Source: an uncultured Burkholderiales bacterium (GTDB taxonomy: Bacteria; Pseudomonadota; Gammaproteobacteria; Burkholderiales; Burkholderiaceae_C). From it: 44,557 nt of DNA. The position numbers and the translations under genes were made by a program. Where the stretch lies: positions 1 through 44,557 of the forward strand of contig CALMQI010000080.1 of the NCBI GenBank assembly GCA_937871935.1, written 5' to 3'. Under the pieces are notes generated by a model that was not told the DNA's origin, made no database searches, and saw nothing but the letters and a program-made list of their open reading frames with translations. This document shows positions 17,524 through 27,300 of this stretch, piece by piece; position 1 is the first letter of the stretch; every line of letters starts with the position of its first letter.

Positions 17524-18791
17524 GCCGGCGCCCGCTTCAGCGCCGCCAGGCGCTCGCCGGCCGGCGGGTGCGAGTAGTAGAAGCGCACATACACCGGATC
17601 GGGCGTCAGGGTGGCTGCGTTGTCTTCGTGCAGCTTGATCAGGGCGCTGGCCAGGTCGGCGCCGCTCGCCTGGGCGCAGGCATAGGCGTCGGCCTCGAAC
17701 TCGTGCCGGCGCGACAGCACAGAGCCGATCGGCGCGACGAAGAAGCCGAACACCGGCAGCACCTGGGCGAACAACAGCAGCGCCAACGCGTCGTTGGGTG
17801 CGGCCAGGTTGGGCTGCACGCCGAGCGAGTTGTAGAACCAGCTGCGCGACGCCAGCCAGCCCAGCAGCGCCAGTCCGGCCAGGCTGAGCGCGAACATCGC
17901 GACGATGCGCTTGAGCACGTGCCGGTGCTTGAAATGGCCGAGTTCGTGCGCCAGCACAGCCTCGACCTCTGCCGGTGTGAGCCGCGACAGCAAGGTGTCG
18001 AAGAACACCACGCGCTTGGCGGCACCCAGGCCGGTGAAGTAGGCATTGCCGTGCGCCGAGCGACGACTGCCGTCCATGACGAACAGGCCCTTGGCGGCGA
18101 AGCCGCAGCGCTGCATCAGCGCCTGCACGCGACTCTTGAGCGCCTCGTCGGCGAGCGGCTCGAACTTGTTGAACAGCGGCGCGATGACGGTCGGATAGAT
18201 GACCAGGATCAGCAGGTTGAACAGGGCCCACGCGCACCAGGCCCACAACCACCACGAGCTGCCGGCCACCGACATGATCCACAGCACCAGCGCGGCCAGC
18301 GGCAGCCCGATCAGCGCGCCGACCAGCGTGCTCTTGCCGATGTCGGCCAGCCACAGGCCGAAGCTCATGCGGTTGAAGCCGAAGCGCTGCTCGATACGAA
18401 AGGTGCTCCACCATTCGAACGGCAGGTCGAGCACGCCGCTGACGAAGGCAAACGCGACCAGCAGCGCGAGTTGATAGGCCAGTGCGCCGAAGCGTGGCTC
18501 GACCGCGTCGCGCACGGCGACATTGAGCGCGTCGAGCCCGCCGAGCAACGTCCAGCAGAGCACGATGGCCGCCGCGAAGGCATTGACCAGCATGCCGAAG
18601 CGGCCCTTGGCGACGGTGTAGTCGGCGGCCTTGCGGTGCGCGTCGAGCGACACCCGCTGCGCAAAGGCGGCCGGCACCGCGTTGCGATGCGCCACCACGT
18701 GGCGCAACTGCCGCGTCGCCAGCCAGAACTTGATTGCCAGCGCCGCCAGCAGCGCGGCGGCGAACAGCAGGGTCAGCGGGTGGATCGGCAT
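17520..18791 (-). CDS. M48 family metallopeptidase (Ste24-like)
   Basis: 423 aa; N-terminal TM helices, VLAHELGHFKHRHVLKRI (HExxH), FEADAYA. Confidence 0.92.
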   Translation of the reverse strand: MPIHPLTLLFAAALLAALAIKFWLATRQLRHVVAHRNAVPAAFAQRVSLDAHRKAADYTVAKGRFGMLVNAFAAAIVLCWTLLGGLDALNVAVRDAVEPRFGALAYQLALLVAFAFVSGVLDLPFEWWSTFRIEQRFGFNRMSFGLWLADIGKSTLVGALIGLPLAALVLWIMSVAGSSWWLWAWCAWALFNLLILVIYPTVIAPLFNKFEPLADEALKSRVQALMQRCGFAAKGLFVMDGSRRSAHGNAYFTGLGAAKRVVFFDTLLSRLTPAEVEAVLAHELGHFKHRHVLKRIVAMFALSLAGLALLGWLASRSWFYNSLGVQPNLAAPNDALALLLFAQVLPVFGFFVAPIGSVLSRRHEFEADAYACAQASGADLASALIKLHEDNAATLTPDPVYVRFYYSHPPAGERLAALKRAPA

Positions 18792-18823
18792 GGCACGAAG
18801 TGTAGGGCTGCCACAATGCCGCC

Positions 18824-19402
18824 ATGAACACCGAGACGCAAACCCCTGCCGCCGCGCTGCCTGTGCACGAGCAGAATCTGATCTGGATCGATCTCGAAAT
18901 GACCGGCCTGTCGCCGGAGCGCGACCGCATCATCGAGGTGGCCGTCGTCGTCACCGACGCGCAGCTCGCCATGCGGGTCGAAGGGCCGGTGTTCGCGATC
19001 CACCAGAGCGACGCAGCGCTCGATGCGATGGACGCCTGGAACAAGAACACGCACGGCAAGAGCGGCCTGGTCGAGCGGGTGCGCGCCTCCACCGTCGACG
19101 AGGCCAGTGCCGAAACGGCACTGATCGAGTGGCTGCGCCGCCACGTCCCGGCCGGCAAGAGCCCGATGTGCGGCAACACGATCTGCCAGGATCGGCGCTT
19201 CCTGGCCAACTACATGCCGCGGCTGGAGTCCTTCTTCCACTACCGCAACCTCGACGTCAGCACGCTGAAGGAACTGGCACGGCGCTGGAAGCCCGCGCTG
19301 CTCGACGGCGTCAAGAAGGCACAGGCGCACACGGCATTGGCCGATGTGCACGAGTCGATCGACGAACTGGTCTACTACCGCAGCCACTTCCTCAACGTCT
19401 GA
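18824..19402 (+). CDS. orn: Oligoribonuclease
   Basis: [28 protein letters not shown]...[37 protein letters not shown]...[14 protein letters not shown]. Confidence 0.95.
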   Translation: MNTETQTPAAALPVHEQNLIWIDLEMTGLSPERDRIIEVAVVVTDAQLAMRVEGPVFAIHQSDAALDAMDAWNKNTHGKSGLVERVRASTVDEASAETALIEWLRRHVPAGKSPMCGNTICQDRRFLANYMPRLESFFHYRNLDVSTLKELARRWKPALLDGVKKAQAHTALADVHESIDELVYYRSHFLNV

Positions 19403-19443
19403 GCGGGGCGGCGCGCCAGCGCTGCATGTCGCGGCCTGCGGGC

Positions 19444-19800
19444 CTACACGGCGAGCAGCTCGACCTCGAAGACCAGGGTCGCGTTCGGCGGGATCACGCC
19501 GCCAGCGCCGCGCGCACCGTAGCCCAGCTGCGGCGGGATCTGCAGCACGCGCGTGCCGCCGACGCGCATGCCCTGCACGCCTTCGTCCCAGCCGCCGATG
19601 ACCTGGCCGGCACCCAGCGCGAAGCGGAACGGGTCGTTGCGGTCCTTGCTGGAGTCGAACTTGCGGCCGCGACCGTCGGCTGCCGACGGGTCGTGCAGCC
19701 AGCCGGTGTAGTGCACGGTGACTTGCTGGCCGGCCCGCGCGGGTTCGCCGCCGCCGGGCACGGTGTCGTCGTATTGCAGTCCGCTGGGTGTGGTGTGCAT
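19444..19800 (-). CDS. FKBP-type peptidyl-prolyl cis-trans isomerase
   Basis: [90 protein letters not shown]. Confidence 0.94.
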   Translation of the reverse strand: MHTTPSGLQYDDTVPGGGEPARAGQQVTVHYTGWLHDPSAADGRGRKFDSSKDRNDPFRFALGAGQVIGGWDEGVQGMRVGGTRVLQIPPQLGYGARGAGGVIPPNATLVFEVELLAV

Positions 19801-19830
19801 GGTGCTGTGCGCCTCGATATCAGGTCCGCG

Positions 19831-20718
19831 TCATGATACCCATCGCGCCGCCCAGGCCCGCGTGGCGGCCGACAACCATTCCGACACCGACAGCGCCTCG
19901 ATGCGCGGCAGATCGAGCACACGCGCCGCCTGCTGCAGCGCGGCGATCGGCGAGCTGACGTCGAGCGGCGTGGCGCCGTTCTGCTTGGACAGCTTGTGGC
20001 CGTTGATGCCCATCACCAGCGGCGTGTGCAGGTACTCCGGCGACGGCAGCCCGAGCAGCCGCTGCAGGTGAATCTGCCGCGGCGTGTTGTCGGTGAGGTC
20101 CTCGCCGCGCACGATGTGGGTGATGCCCTGGTGTGCGTCGTCGACCACGACCGCCATCTGGTAGGCGAACAGGCCGTCGGCGCGTTTCAGCACGAAGTCG
20201 CCGACCTCGCGCGTCACGTTCTGCCGTTGGCGGCCGAGCCGGCGATCGATCCAGCGGATGGCGACGTCCTCATCGCCCAGCGAAGTGAGCACGCGGATCG
20301 CGCGGGCCGGCTTGCCGCCCAGACCATGGCGGCAGGTGCCCGGATAGACCCGCTCGTCATGCCGCTCCTGCAGGAAGCCGAGCGTGATCAGCACTTCCTC
20401 GACCTCGCGTCGGCTGCAACCGCAAGGGTAGACCAGCCCTGCGGCGGCCAGCTGCGCGAGCGCGTCGTCGTAGGCCGGCAGTCGCGTCGACTGGTACAGC
20501 GGCGCCTCGTCGCCGATCAGACCGCAGATGGCGAGCTGGCCGAGGATGATCTCGTCGGCGCCGTACTCGCAGCGCGGCGTGTCGATGTCCTCGATACGCA
20601 CCAGCCAGCGGCCGTCGTGCGCGCGCGCGTCGAGCCAGCTCGCCAGTGCCGCGACCAGCGAGCCTTCGTGCAAGGGTCCCGTCGGTGATGGTGCAAAGCG
20701 GCCGGTGTAGGTGGGCAT
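19831..20718 (-). CDS. gluQ: tRNA glutamyl-Q(34) synthetase GluQRS
   Basis: [49 protein letters not shown]...[47 protein letters not shown]; lacks anticodon-binding domain. Confidence 0.92.
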   Translation of the reverse strand: MPTYTGRFAPSPTGPLHEGSLVAALASWLDARAHDGRWLVRIEDIDTPRCEYGADEIILGQLAICGLIGDEAPLYQSTRLPAYDDALAQLAAAGLVYPCGCSRREVEEVLITLGFLQERHDERVYPGTCRHGLGGKPARAIRVLTSLGDEDVAIRWIDRRLGRQRQNVTREVGDFVLKRADGLFAYQMAVVVDDAHQGITHIVRGEDLTDNTPRQIHLQRLLGLPSPEYLHTPLVMGINGHKLSKQNGATPLDVSSPIAALQQAARVLDLPRIEALSVSEWLSAATRAWAARWVS

Positions 20719-20722
20719 CGGG

Positions 20723-21718
20723 TCAGTCCACGTCGCCGGGCAGGCCGAGGTGGCGCTCGAGCAGGGCGAGGCGCGTGGTCGGGCTGTCGAGCTGCTGCAA
20801 CCACCACTGCAGCGCCAGGCCTTGCGGCGCGCGGCGTGCCTTGGTCTGCGCCGTCGCGCGCCAGGCATAGTGAAAGCGCACCCGGTGTGGCCCGCGCTGC
20901 AGTGGCTTGACGACGAGACAGCCGCGGCGGATATGGTCGCGCGCCAGCGGTTCGGGCACGAAGCCGCAGCCGAGGCAGCGCACCTGCGCCTCGATCTTGG
21001 CCTGCACCGAGGCGACGGTGAGCACGTCCTGTCCGTGCAGCAGGTTGTAGGTCGCCGGCGACAGGCGTTGCGCCGAGTCGGCCACCGCCACTGCACGATG
21101 GCGCAGCAACATGTCGTCGGCGATCGGCTCCTCGAGGGCGGCGAGCGGATGGTGGGGCGCGACCGCGAAGACGAACTCGATCTCGCCGAGCGGCCGTGTC
21201 TCGATGTCCTTGTCGGTGCCGACGCCGGCATGGGTGACGCCGATGGCCAGGTCGGCCTGGCCGGAGACAAGGGCCTCCCACAGGCCGGTCAGGATCTCGG
21301 TGCGCAGGCGCAGCCGCGTGCCGGTCGGTGCGTTGCCATCGGCACGCTGGGCGTAGAAGCCCTCGACCAGCTCGAACAGCGTGACCCGCGAGACGACGCC
21401 GTCGACGGCCACCGTGAGCTGGGTCTCCCAGCCGGTGGCTACCCGGTGCACCCGATTGGCCAGCTGGTCGATCTCGCCGAGCAGATGGCGCCCCTGCTCG
21501 AGCAGCTCATGCCCGGCGGCGGTGAGCTTGGCCTGGCGCGAGCGGCGATCGAACAGCAGCACGTCGAGGGCGTCCTCGAGCTGGCGCACGCTGTAGGTCA
21601 GCGCCGAAGGCACCTTGCCCAGCTCGCGCGCAGCGGCGGCGAAACTGCCGGTGCGGGCGATGGTGTCCATCATCGCGAGGGCTTCTGGTGTCAGCGCGTT
21701 GCGTCGGGGGGCGCTCAT
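20723..21718 (-). CDS. LysR family transcriptional regulator
   Basis: [68 protein letters not shown]; alternative start at 21742. Confidence 0.9.
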   Translation of the reverse strand: MSAPRRNALTPEALAMMDTIARTGSFAAAARELGKVPSALTYSVRQLEDALDVLLFDRRSRQAKLTAAGHELLEQGRHLLGEIDQLANRVHRVATGWETQLTVAVDGVVSRVTLFELVEGFYAQRADGNAPTGTRLRLRTEILTGLWEALVSGQADLAIGVTHAGVGTDKDIETRPLGEIEFVFAVAPHHPLAALEEPIADDMLLRHRAVAVADSAQRLSPATYNLLHGQDVLTVASVQAKIEAQVRCLGCGFVPEPLARDHIRRGCLVVKPLQRGPHRVRFHYAWRATAQTKARRAPQGLALQWWLQQLDSPTTRLALLERHLGLPGDVD

Positions 21719-21744
21719 GTCGGTGGCGCCGGGCCGTCCCAAGA

Positions 21745-21790
21745 CACCGACACGCCCCTCGGGGGCCGCGAGCGAAGCGAGCTGGGGGCA
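21745..21790. repeat. GC-rich intergenic repeat, copy A
   Basis: ACCGACACGCCCCTCGGGGGCCGCGAGCGAAGCGAGCTGGGGGCAG; CCCCTCGGGG core and GCGAGCGAAGCGAGC hairpin. Confidence 0.5.
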
Positions 21791-21803
21791 GTCATATCAG
21801 GGC

Positions 21804-21830
21804 TTCATCATATTTGAACGTGAGCTTCAA
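21804..21830. promoter_or_regulatory. Candidate LysR-type operator TTCA-N7-TGAA / TTGAA-N7-TTCAA between the LysR and pirin genes
   Basis: TTCATCATATTTGAACGTGAGCTTCAA: two overlapping inverted repeats upstream of a TACAGT (21863-21868). Confidence 0.5.
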
Positions 21831-21896
21831 CCCGGCCTCTCCCAACGCTCGCTTACCGGTTCTACAGTGTCGAGACGATTGCAGGAGAGACCGTCG

Positions 21897-22640
21897 ATGA
21901 TCACGCTGCGCCGCGCCGAGGACCGAGGATTCGCCGACCATGGCTGGTTGAAGAGTTACCACAGCTTCTCGTTCGCCGACTACCACGACCCCGCACACAT
22001 GGGATTCGGCAACTTGCGCGTGATCAACGAGGACCGCATTGCGCCGGGCACCGGCTTCGGTACGCACGGACATCGCGACATGGAGATCGTGAGTTACGTG
22101 CTCGAGGGAGCGCTCGCGCATCGCGACAACATGGGCAACGGCACCTCCATCGTGCCGGGCGAGGTGCAGCGCATGAGCGCCGGCCGCGGCGTGATGCACA
22201 GCGAGTACAACCACGCCCCCGATGGCCAGACGCATTTCCTGCAGATCTGGCTGCTGCCGCGCGAGCGGGGCATCACGCCGGGCTACGAGCAGAAAGCCTT
22301 CGACGACGCGGGCAAGCGCGGCCGCCTGCGAGTGGTGGCCTCGGAAGATGGCCGCGACGGCTCGGTCACGCTGCACGCCGACGCGGCGCTGTACGCCGGG
22401 TTGTTCGACGGGCCTGAGTCGGCCGAGCTGCGGCTCGCGCCGGGGCGGCTGTCGTACGTGCACCTCGTGCGGGGTGCACTCGAGGTCAATGGCCACGTGC
22501 TGCAGACCGGTGACGCCGCAAAACTCGAAGGCGAGCCGACCGTGCAGATCAGTGGCGGCCGCGCCGCCGAGGTGCTGGTGTTCGATCTCGCGCAGCAGGG
22601 CCTGCACCGGTTTGCAGGGAGCGCGCGCTCAGGGCGTTAG
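21897..22640 (+). CDS. Pirin family protein (bicupin)
   Basis: MITLRRAEDRGFADHGWLKSYHSFSFADYHDPAHMGFGNLRVINEDRIAPGTGFGTHGHRDMEIVSYVLEGALAHRDNMGN...MSAGRGVMHSEYN; SD AGGAGAGA. Confidence 0.93.
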   Translation: MITLRRAEDRGFADHGWLKSYHSFSFADYHDPAHMGFGNLRVINEDRIAPGTGFGTHGHRDMEIVSYVLEGALAHRDNMGNGTSIVPGEVQRMSAGRGVMHSEYNHAPDGQTHFLQIWLLPRERGITPGYEQKAFDDAGKRGRLRVVASEDGRDGSVTLHADAALYAGLFDGPESAELRLAPGRLSYVHLVRGALEVNGHVLQTGDAAKLEGEPTVQISGGRAAEVLVFDLAQQGLHRFAGSARSGR

Positions 22641-23600
22641 CCCGACGAACGGGCGCACCACGGCCACCGTGGCGGCGGGGTCTTCCTCCTGCGGCACATG
22701 GCCCAGCGAGTCGAAGACGACCAGCTTGGCATCGGGCTGGTCGGCCTGGAACCGGCGCGCGATCGTCGGTGGGATCAGGCGGTCGCGGCCGCCCCAGATC
22801 AGGAGTACCGGCATCTTCAGGGCCCGAATGCGCGACTGGCTGTCGGCGAACGACTCGCCGTCGATCTGCATCGCCTGGAAGCGTTGCACGAGCGCGCGGC
22901 GGTTGCCTTCGCGCAGCGTCAGTTCGAAATAACGGTCGACCAGCGCCGGGGTGACCTTCGACGGATCGCCGTACACGCTGCGCACGCTGGACTCGACGAC
23001 GCCGCGCGGCAGCAGCCACTCGGTGAGGTGGTTGAGCACCGGCACGCGCGCCAGCTGGAAGCCGATCGGCACCGACTCGGGCTCGAACGGATAACCCGCC
23101 GCGTCGACGAGGATCAGCCGCTCCACGCGCTGCGGTGCCAGCGAGGCGACGCGCCAGGCGACCTCACCACCGAGCGAGTTGCCGCCCAGCGCGGCGCGGG
23201 GCACGCCGAGCGCGTCGAGCAGGTCCAGCACGAAGCGCGCATAGTCGTCACCACGGTAGCTGCTCTGGGCATAGCGGCCGCTGAACGGGCCTGTCAAGCC
23301 GAAGGCGGGCAGGTCGAAGGTGATCACCCGGCGCTGCCCGCGTAGCGCCGCCGACCAACCCTGCCAGGTATGCAGGCTGGCCGACGTGCCGTGGATCAGC
23401 ACGATCGGTACCGGATCGCTGCGCGGGCCCTCGTCGCGCACATGCACCAGCTGGCCGTGCAGGTCGATGAAATCCGACGGTGGCGGCGCCCAGCGCGCCA
23501 CCAGGCCCTGCACGGGTAGGTCGGGCGCGCGCGACAGCGCCAGCGCGAGCGCCGAAGCCATCAACAAGGTACCGATGACGCGCAGCAGCCAGCGGCTCAT
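22629..23600 (-). CDS. Alpha/beta fold hydrolase
   Basis: MSRWLLRVIGTLL...VPIVLIHGTSASLHTWQGWSAALRGQRRVITFDLPAFGLTGP...LGGNSLGGEVAWRVA...VLLIWGGRDRLIPP. Confidence 0.9.
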   Translation of the reverse strand: MSRWLLRVIGTLLMASALALALSRAPDLPVQGLVARWAPPPSDFIDLHGQLVHVRDEGPRSDPVPIVLIHGTSASLHTWQGWSAALRGQRRVITFDLPAFGLTGPFSGRYAQSSYRGDDYARFVLDLLDALGVPRAALGGNSLGGEVAWRVASLAPQRVERLILVDAAGYPFEPESVPIGFQLARVPVLNHLTEWLLPRGVVESSVRSVYGDPSKVTPALVDRYFELTLREGNRRALVQRFQAMQIDGESFADSQSRIRALKMPVLLIWGGRDRLIPPTIARRFQADQPDAKLVVFDSLGHVPQEEDPAATVAVVRPFVGLTP

Positions 23601-24346
23601 GAACCTGCGGGCGGCGCGGGCCGCAGCTGCGTATCGAGTTGACCGCGGTCGTCGAACACCACGCAGTTGCCCCGCCAGTGCGGAGCGGCACCACGCGTGT
23701 CCTCGAAGTAGCGCAGGATGCCGCCATCCAGCTGCCACGCGTGCAGCCCGGCCTCGCGCAGCACCCGTGCGGCCTTCTCGCAGCGGATGCCGCCGGTGCA
23801 ATAGCTCACCACGGTCTTGTCGCGAAGGGCGCCGGCGTGAACCGACACGGCCTGCGGAAACTCGCTGAAGCGGCCGAGCCGCCAGTCGACGGCGCCTTCG
23901 AAGGCGCCCGCAGCCACCTCGAACGCATTGCGGGTGTCGAGCAGCGCAAGCTCGCGGCCGTCGTCACCGCACCCCTGGCGCAGCCAGCGCACGAGCGTGG
24001 GGCCAGCCACCGCCGGCGCGCGTTCGGCGTCCGGTGCAATGGCAGGCCGGTTCATGCGGATGATCTCGGCCTTGACCTTCACGCGCAGATGCCTGAACGG
24101 CAGGTGCGCACTCACGCTGCGCTTGATGTCGATGCCGGCAAAGCGGGCGTCCTCGGCGAGCCGTTGCAGCCAGGCGTCGGCCGCCGCCGGCGCGCCCGCG
24201 ACGTTGAAGTTGATGCCCTCGGTGGCAAGAAGGATCGTGCCCTTGATGCCGAGTGCCGAGGCCGCGTCGAACAGGCGCTCGCGCACAACCGCCGGCTCGA
24301 CGAGTCGCACGAATCGATAGCCGGCCAGATGGAGCACCTGCGACAT
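23597..24346 (-). CDS. trhO: Rhodanese-domain tRNA uridine(34) hydroxylase (TrhO/YceA-like)
   Basis: MSQVLHLAGYRFVRLVEPAVVRERLFDAASALGIKGTILLATEGINFNVAG...RLGRFSEFP..VVSYCTGGIRCEKAARVLREAG; ATG at 24346 inside the ORF 23597..27208. Confidence 0.88.
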   Translation of the reverse strand: MSQVLHLAGYRFVRLVEPAVVRERLFDAASALGIKGTILLATEGINFNVAGAPAAADAWLQRLAEDARFAGIDIKRSVSAHLPFRHLRVKVKAEIIRMNRPAIAPDAERAPAVAGPTLVRWLRQGCGDDGRELALLDTRNAFEVAAGAFEGAVDWRLGRFSEFPQAVSVHAGALRDKTVVSYCTGGIRCEKAARVLREAGLHAWQLDGGILRYFEDTRGAAPHWRGNCVVFDDRGQLDTQLRPAPPAGS

Positions 24347-24352
24347 GCTGCA

Positions 24353-24358
24353 ATTGTA
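24353..24358 (-). promoter_or_regulatory. Candidate -10 (TACAAT) for trhO, 6 nt from its ATG
   Basis: ATTGTA on + strand; CTACAATTGCAGCATG on - strand. Confidence 0.45.
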
Positions 24359-24381
24359 GAAGCGCGGCGTCGGCCCCTCTC

Positions 24382-24387
24382 TACAAT
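24382..24387 (+). promoter_or_regulatory. Candidate -10 (TACAAT) for dnaE, 7 nt from ATG 24395
   Basis: CTCTACAATGATCCGCATGAGC. Confidence 0.45.
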
Positions 24388-24394
24388 GATCCGC

Positions 24395-27300
24395 ATGAGC
24401 TTCGTCCACCTGCGTGCGCACACCGAGTACTCGGTCGTCGACGGCACGTTGCGCATCGACGATGCGGTGCAGGCGGCGCGTGTCGACCAGCAGCCTGCGC
24501 TCGCCATCACCGACCTCGGCAACCTGTTCGGTGCAGTCAAGTTCTACAAGGCTTGCCGCGCCGCAGGCGTGAAGCCGATCATCGGCGTCGATCTGTGGAT
24601 GGAGCCGCCGGCCGGCTCTGCCGACAAGCAGGCGACGCGGTTGCTGGTGCTGGCCTGCGACGGCATCGGCTACCACAACCTGTGCGAGCTGCTGTCGCGC
24701 GCCTGGACGGCCAACGTGCAGCGCGCGCAGGCCTGGGTCAAGTGGGACTGGCTGGCCGAGCACGCGGGCGGACTGATCGCGCTGTCGGGCGCCGACACGG
24801 GTGCGGTCGGCACGGCGCTGCTCGCAGGGGATCGGCCGCGCGCAGCGGCTCTCGCGCAGCGGCTGGCGGAGATCTTCCCCGGTCGCTTCTACATCGAACT
24901 GCAGCGCGCCGGCGCGCCGACGCACGAGGTGCACGTGCGGCTGGCGGTGGCGCTGGCCGCCGAACTGAAGCTGCCGGTGGTGGCCACGCATCCGGTGCAG
25001 TTCCAAGCGCCGGATGACTTCGATGCGCACGAGGCGCGTGTGTGCGTCGCCGACGGCGAGACGCTGGCCAACCCGCGACGCGTCAAGCGTTTCACGCGCG
25101 AGCAGTATTTCAAGACGCAGCAGCAGATGAGCGCGCTGTTCGCCGATGTGCCCAGCGCGCTGGCGAACAGCGTGCGCATCGCGCAGCGCTGCAACCTGCA
25201 GCTCAACCTCGGCGTGCCGCGCCTGCCCGACTTTCCCACGCCGGACGGCAGCCCGCTCGACGAGTACTTCCGCGCGTCCAGCTTCGCCGGTCTCGAGCAG
25301 CGTCTGGCCGCGTTGTATCCCGACGCAGCCAGACGCGACGTCAATCGGCCGCGCTACGAGGAGCGGCTGGTCTACGAGATCGAGACGATCCGCAAGATGG
25401 GCTTCGCCGGCTACTTTCTCATCGTGGCCGACTTCATCAACTGGGCGCGGCGCCACGGTTGTCCGGTGGGCCCGGGTCGTGGCTCGGGTGCGGGTTCGCT
25501 GGTCGCGTACTCGCTCGGCATCACCGATCTCGATCCGCTGCACTACCAGCTGCTGTTCGAGCGTTTCCTCAATCCCGAGCGCGTGTCGATGCCCGACTTC
25601 GACATCGACTTCTGCCAGGCCAATCGCGAGCGCGTGATCGACTACGTGAAGGACCGCTACGGCCGCGATGCGGTGAGCCAGATCGCCACCTTCGGCACCA
25701 TGGCGGCCAAGGCGGCGCTGCGCGACGTCGGCCGCGTGCTCGGCATGGGCTACGGACACGTCGATTCGATCGCCAAGCTGATTCCGGCACCGCCGGGCAA
25801 GACGGTGACGCTGGCAAAGGTGCCCGAGTCGCCCGACCCCGGCATCATCTACGCCCGCAAGGAAGCGCCCGAAATCGAGCAGCGCGAGGCCGCGGAGGAA
25901 GAGGTGGCAGAGTTGCTCGCGCTGGCCACGCGCGTCGAAGGCCTGGTGCGCAACATCGGCATGCACGCGGGCGGCGTGCTGATCGCCCCGGGCAAGATCA
26001 CCGATTTCTGTCCCCTTTACCAGCAGCCGGGCAGCGTGTCGGCGATCAGCCAGTTCGACAAGGACGACGTCGAGGCGATCGGCCTCGTCAAGTTCGACTT
26101 TCTCGGCCTGGCCACGCTGACGATCCTGGAGCTTGCCAAGGAGATGATCGTCGCGCGCCATCCGCAGCACGGCGACTTCAGCTTCGAACGGCTGGCGCTC
26201 GACGACGCGGCGGTCTACCGGCTCTTCAGCGCCGGACAGACCGAAGCGGTGTTCCAGTTCGAATCGCGCGGCATGCAGGGCATGCTGCGCGACGCGCGGC
26301 CGAGCCGGCTGGAGGACCTGATCGCACTGAACGCGATGTTCCGCCCCGGGCCGATGGAGAACATCCCGAGCTTCTGCGCGCGCAAGCACGGCCGCGAGCC
26401 GGTGAGCTACCCGCATCCGCTGCTCGAGAAGGTGCTCGGCGAGACCTACGGCATCATGGTCTACCAGGAGCAGGTGATGCAGGTCGCCCAGCTGCTGGCC
26501 GGTTACTCGCTGGGCGCCGCCGACGTGCTGCGCCGGGCCATGGGCAAGAAGAAGCCCGAGGAGATGGCCAAGCAGCGCGAGATCTTTCGCAACGGAGCGC
26601 TGCAGCACAACGGCATCGACGCCGCCAAGGCCGACGAGATCTTCGACCTGATGGAAAAGTTCGCCGGCTATGGCTTCAACAAGAGCCATGCCGCGGCCTA
26701 TGCCCTGCTGGCCTACCACACCGGCTGGCTGAAGGTGCACTTCACGGCGGAGTTCTACGCCGCCAACATGAGCGTCGAAATCGACAACACCGACAAGCTG
26801 AAGGTGTTGATCCACGACGCCAAGCAGTTCGGCGTGGCGTTCGAGCCGCCCGACATCAACCGGGGTGTCTACCGCTTCGAGCCGGTCGGTCCGAAACTGG
26901 TGCGCTACGGACTCGGCGCGGTGAAGGGCACGGGTGCCGGCGCGATCGAGGCCATCGTCGCGGCACGCAGCGCCGAAGCCGAAGGCGGCGGCGGGCCGTT
27001 TCGCAGCATCTTTGACTTCTGCGCCCGTGTCGACCGCACCCGCGTCAACAAGCGGGCGGTCGAGGCGCTGGTCAAGGCCGGCGCCTTCGACGCGTTGCAT
27101 GCCGAGCGCGCGGCGGTGCTGGCGAGTCTGTCGCTGGCCTTCGAATGGGCCGACACGCAGGAGACGCACCAGTCGCAGACCGGGCTGTTCGACTTCGGCG
27201 ATTCGCATGCCGCGTCCACCCAGGAGCCGGCGCTCGCGAGCGTGGAGCCGTTCGGCGTGCGCGAGCGCTTGTCGCTGGAGAAGACGGCGCTAGGCTTCTA

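Noticed and set aside
17176-19209. 677-aa minus ORF covering phhB, M48 protease and orn antisense
   Set aside because: Only its 3' end (phhB, 17176-17523) is supported; the rest is antisense or out of frame.
23597-27208. 1203-aa minus-strand ORF spanning trhO and antisense to dnaE
   Set aside because: Only the last 250 codons (trhO) are real; the remainder is an open antisense frame typical of high-GC DNA, His/Arg/Gln-rich with no recognisable domain.
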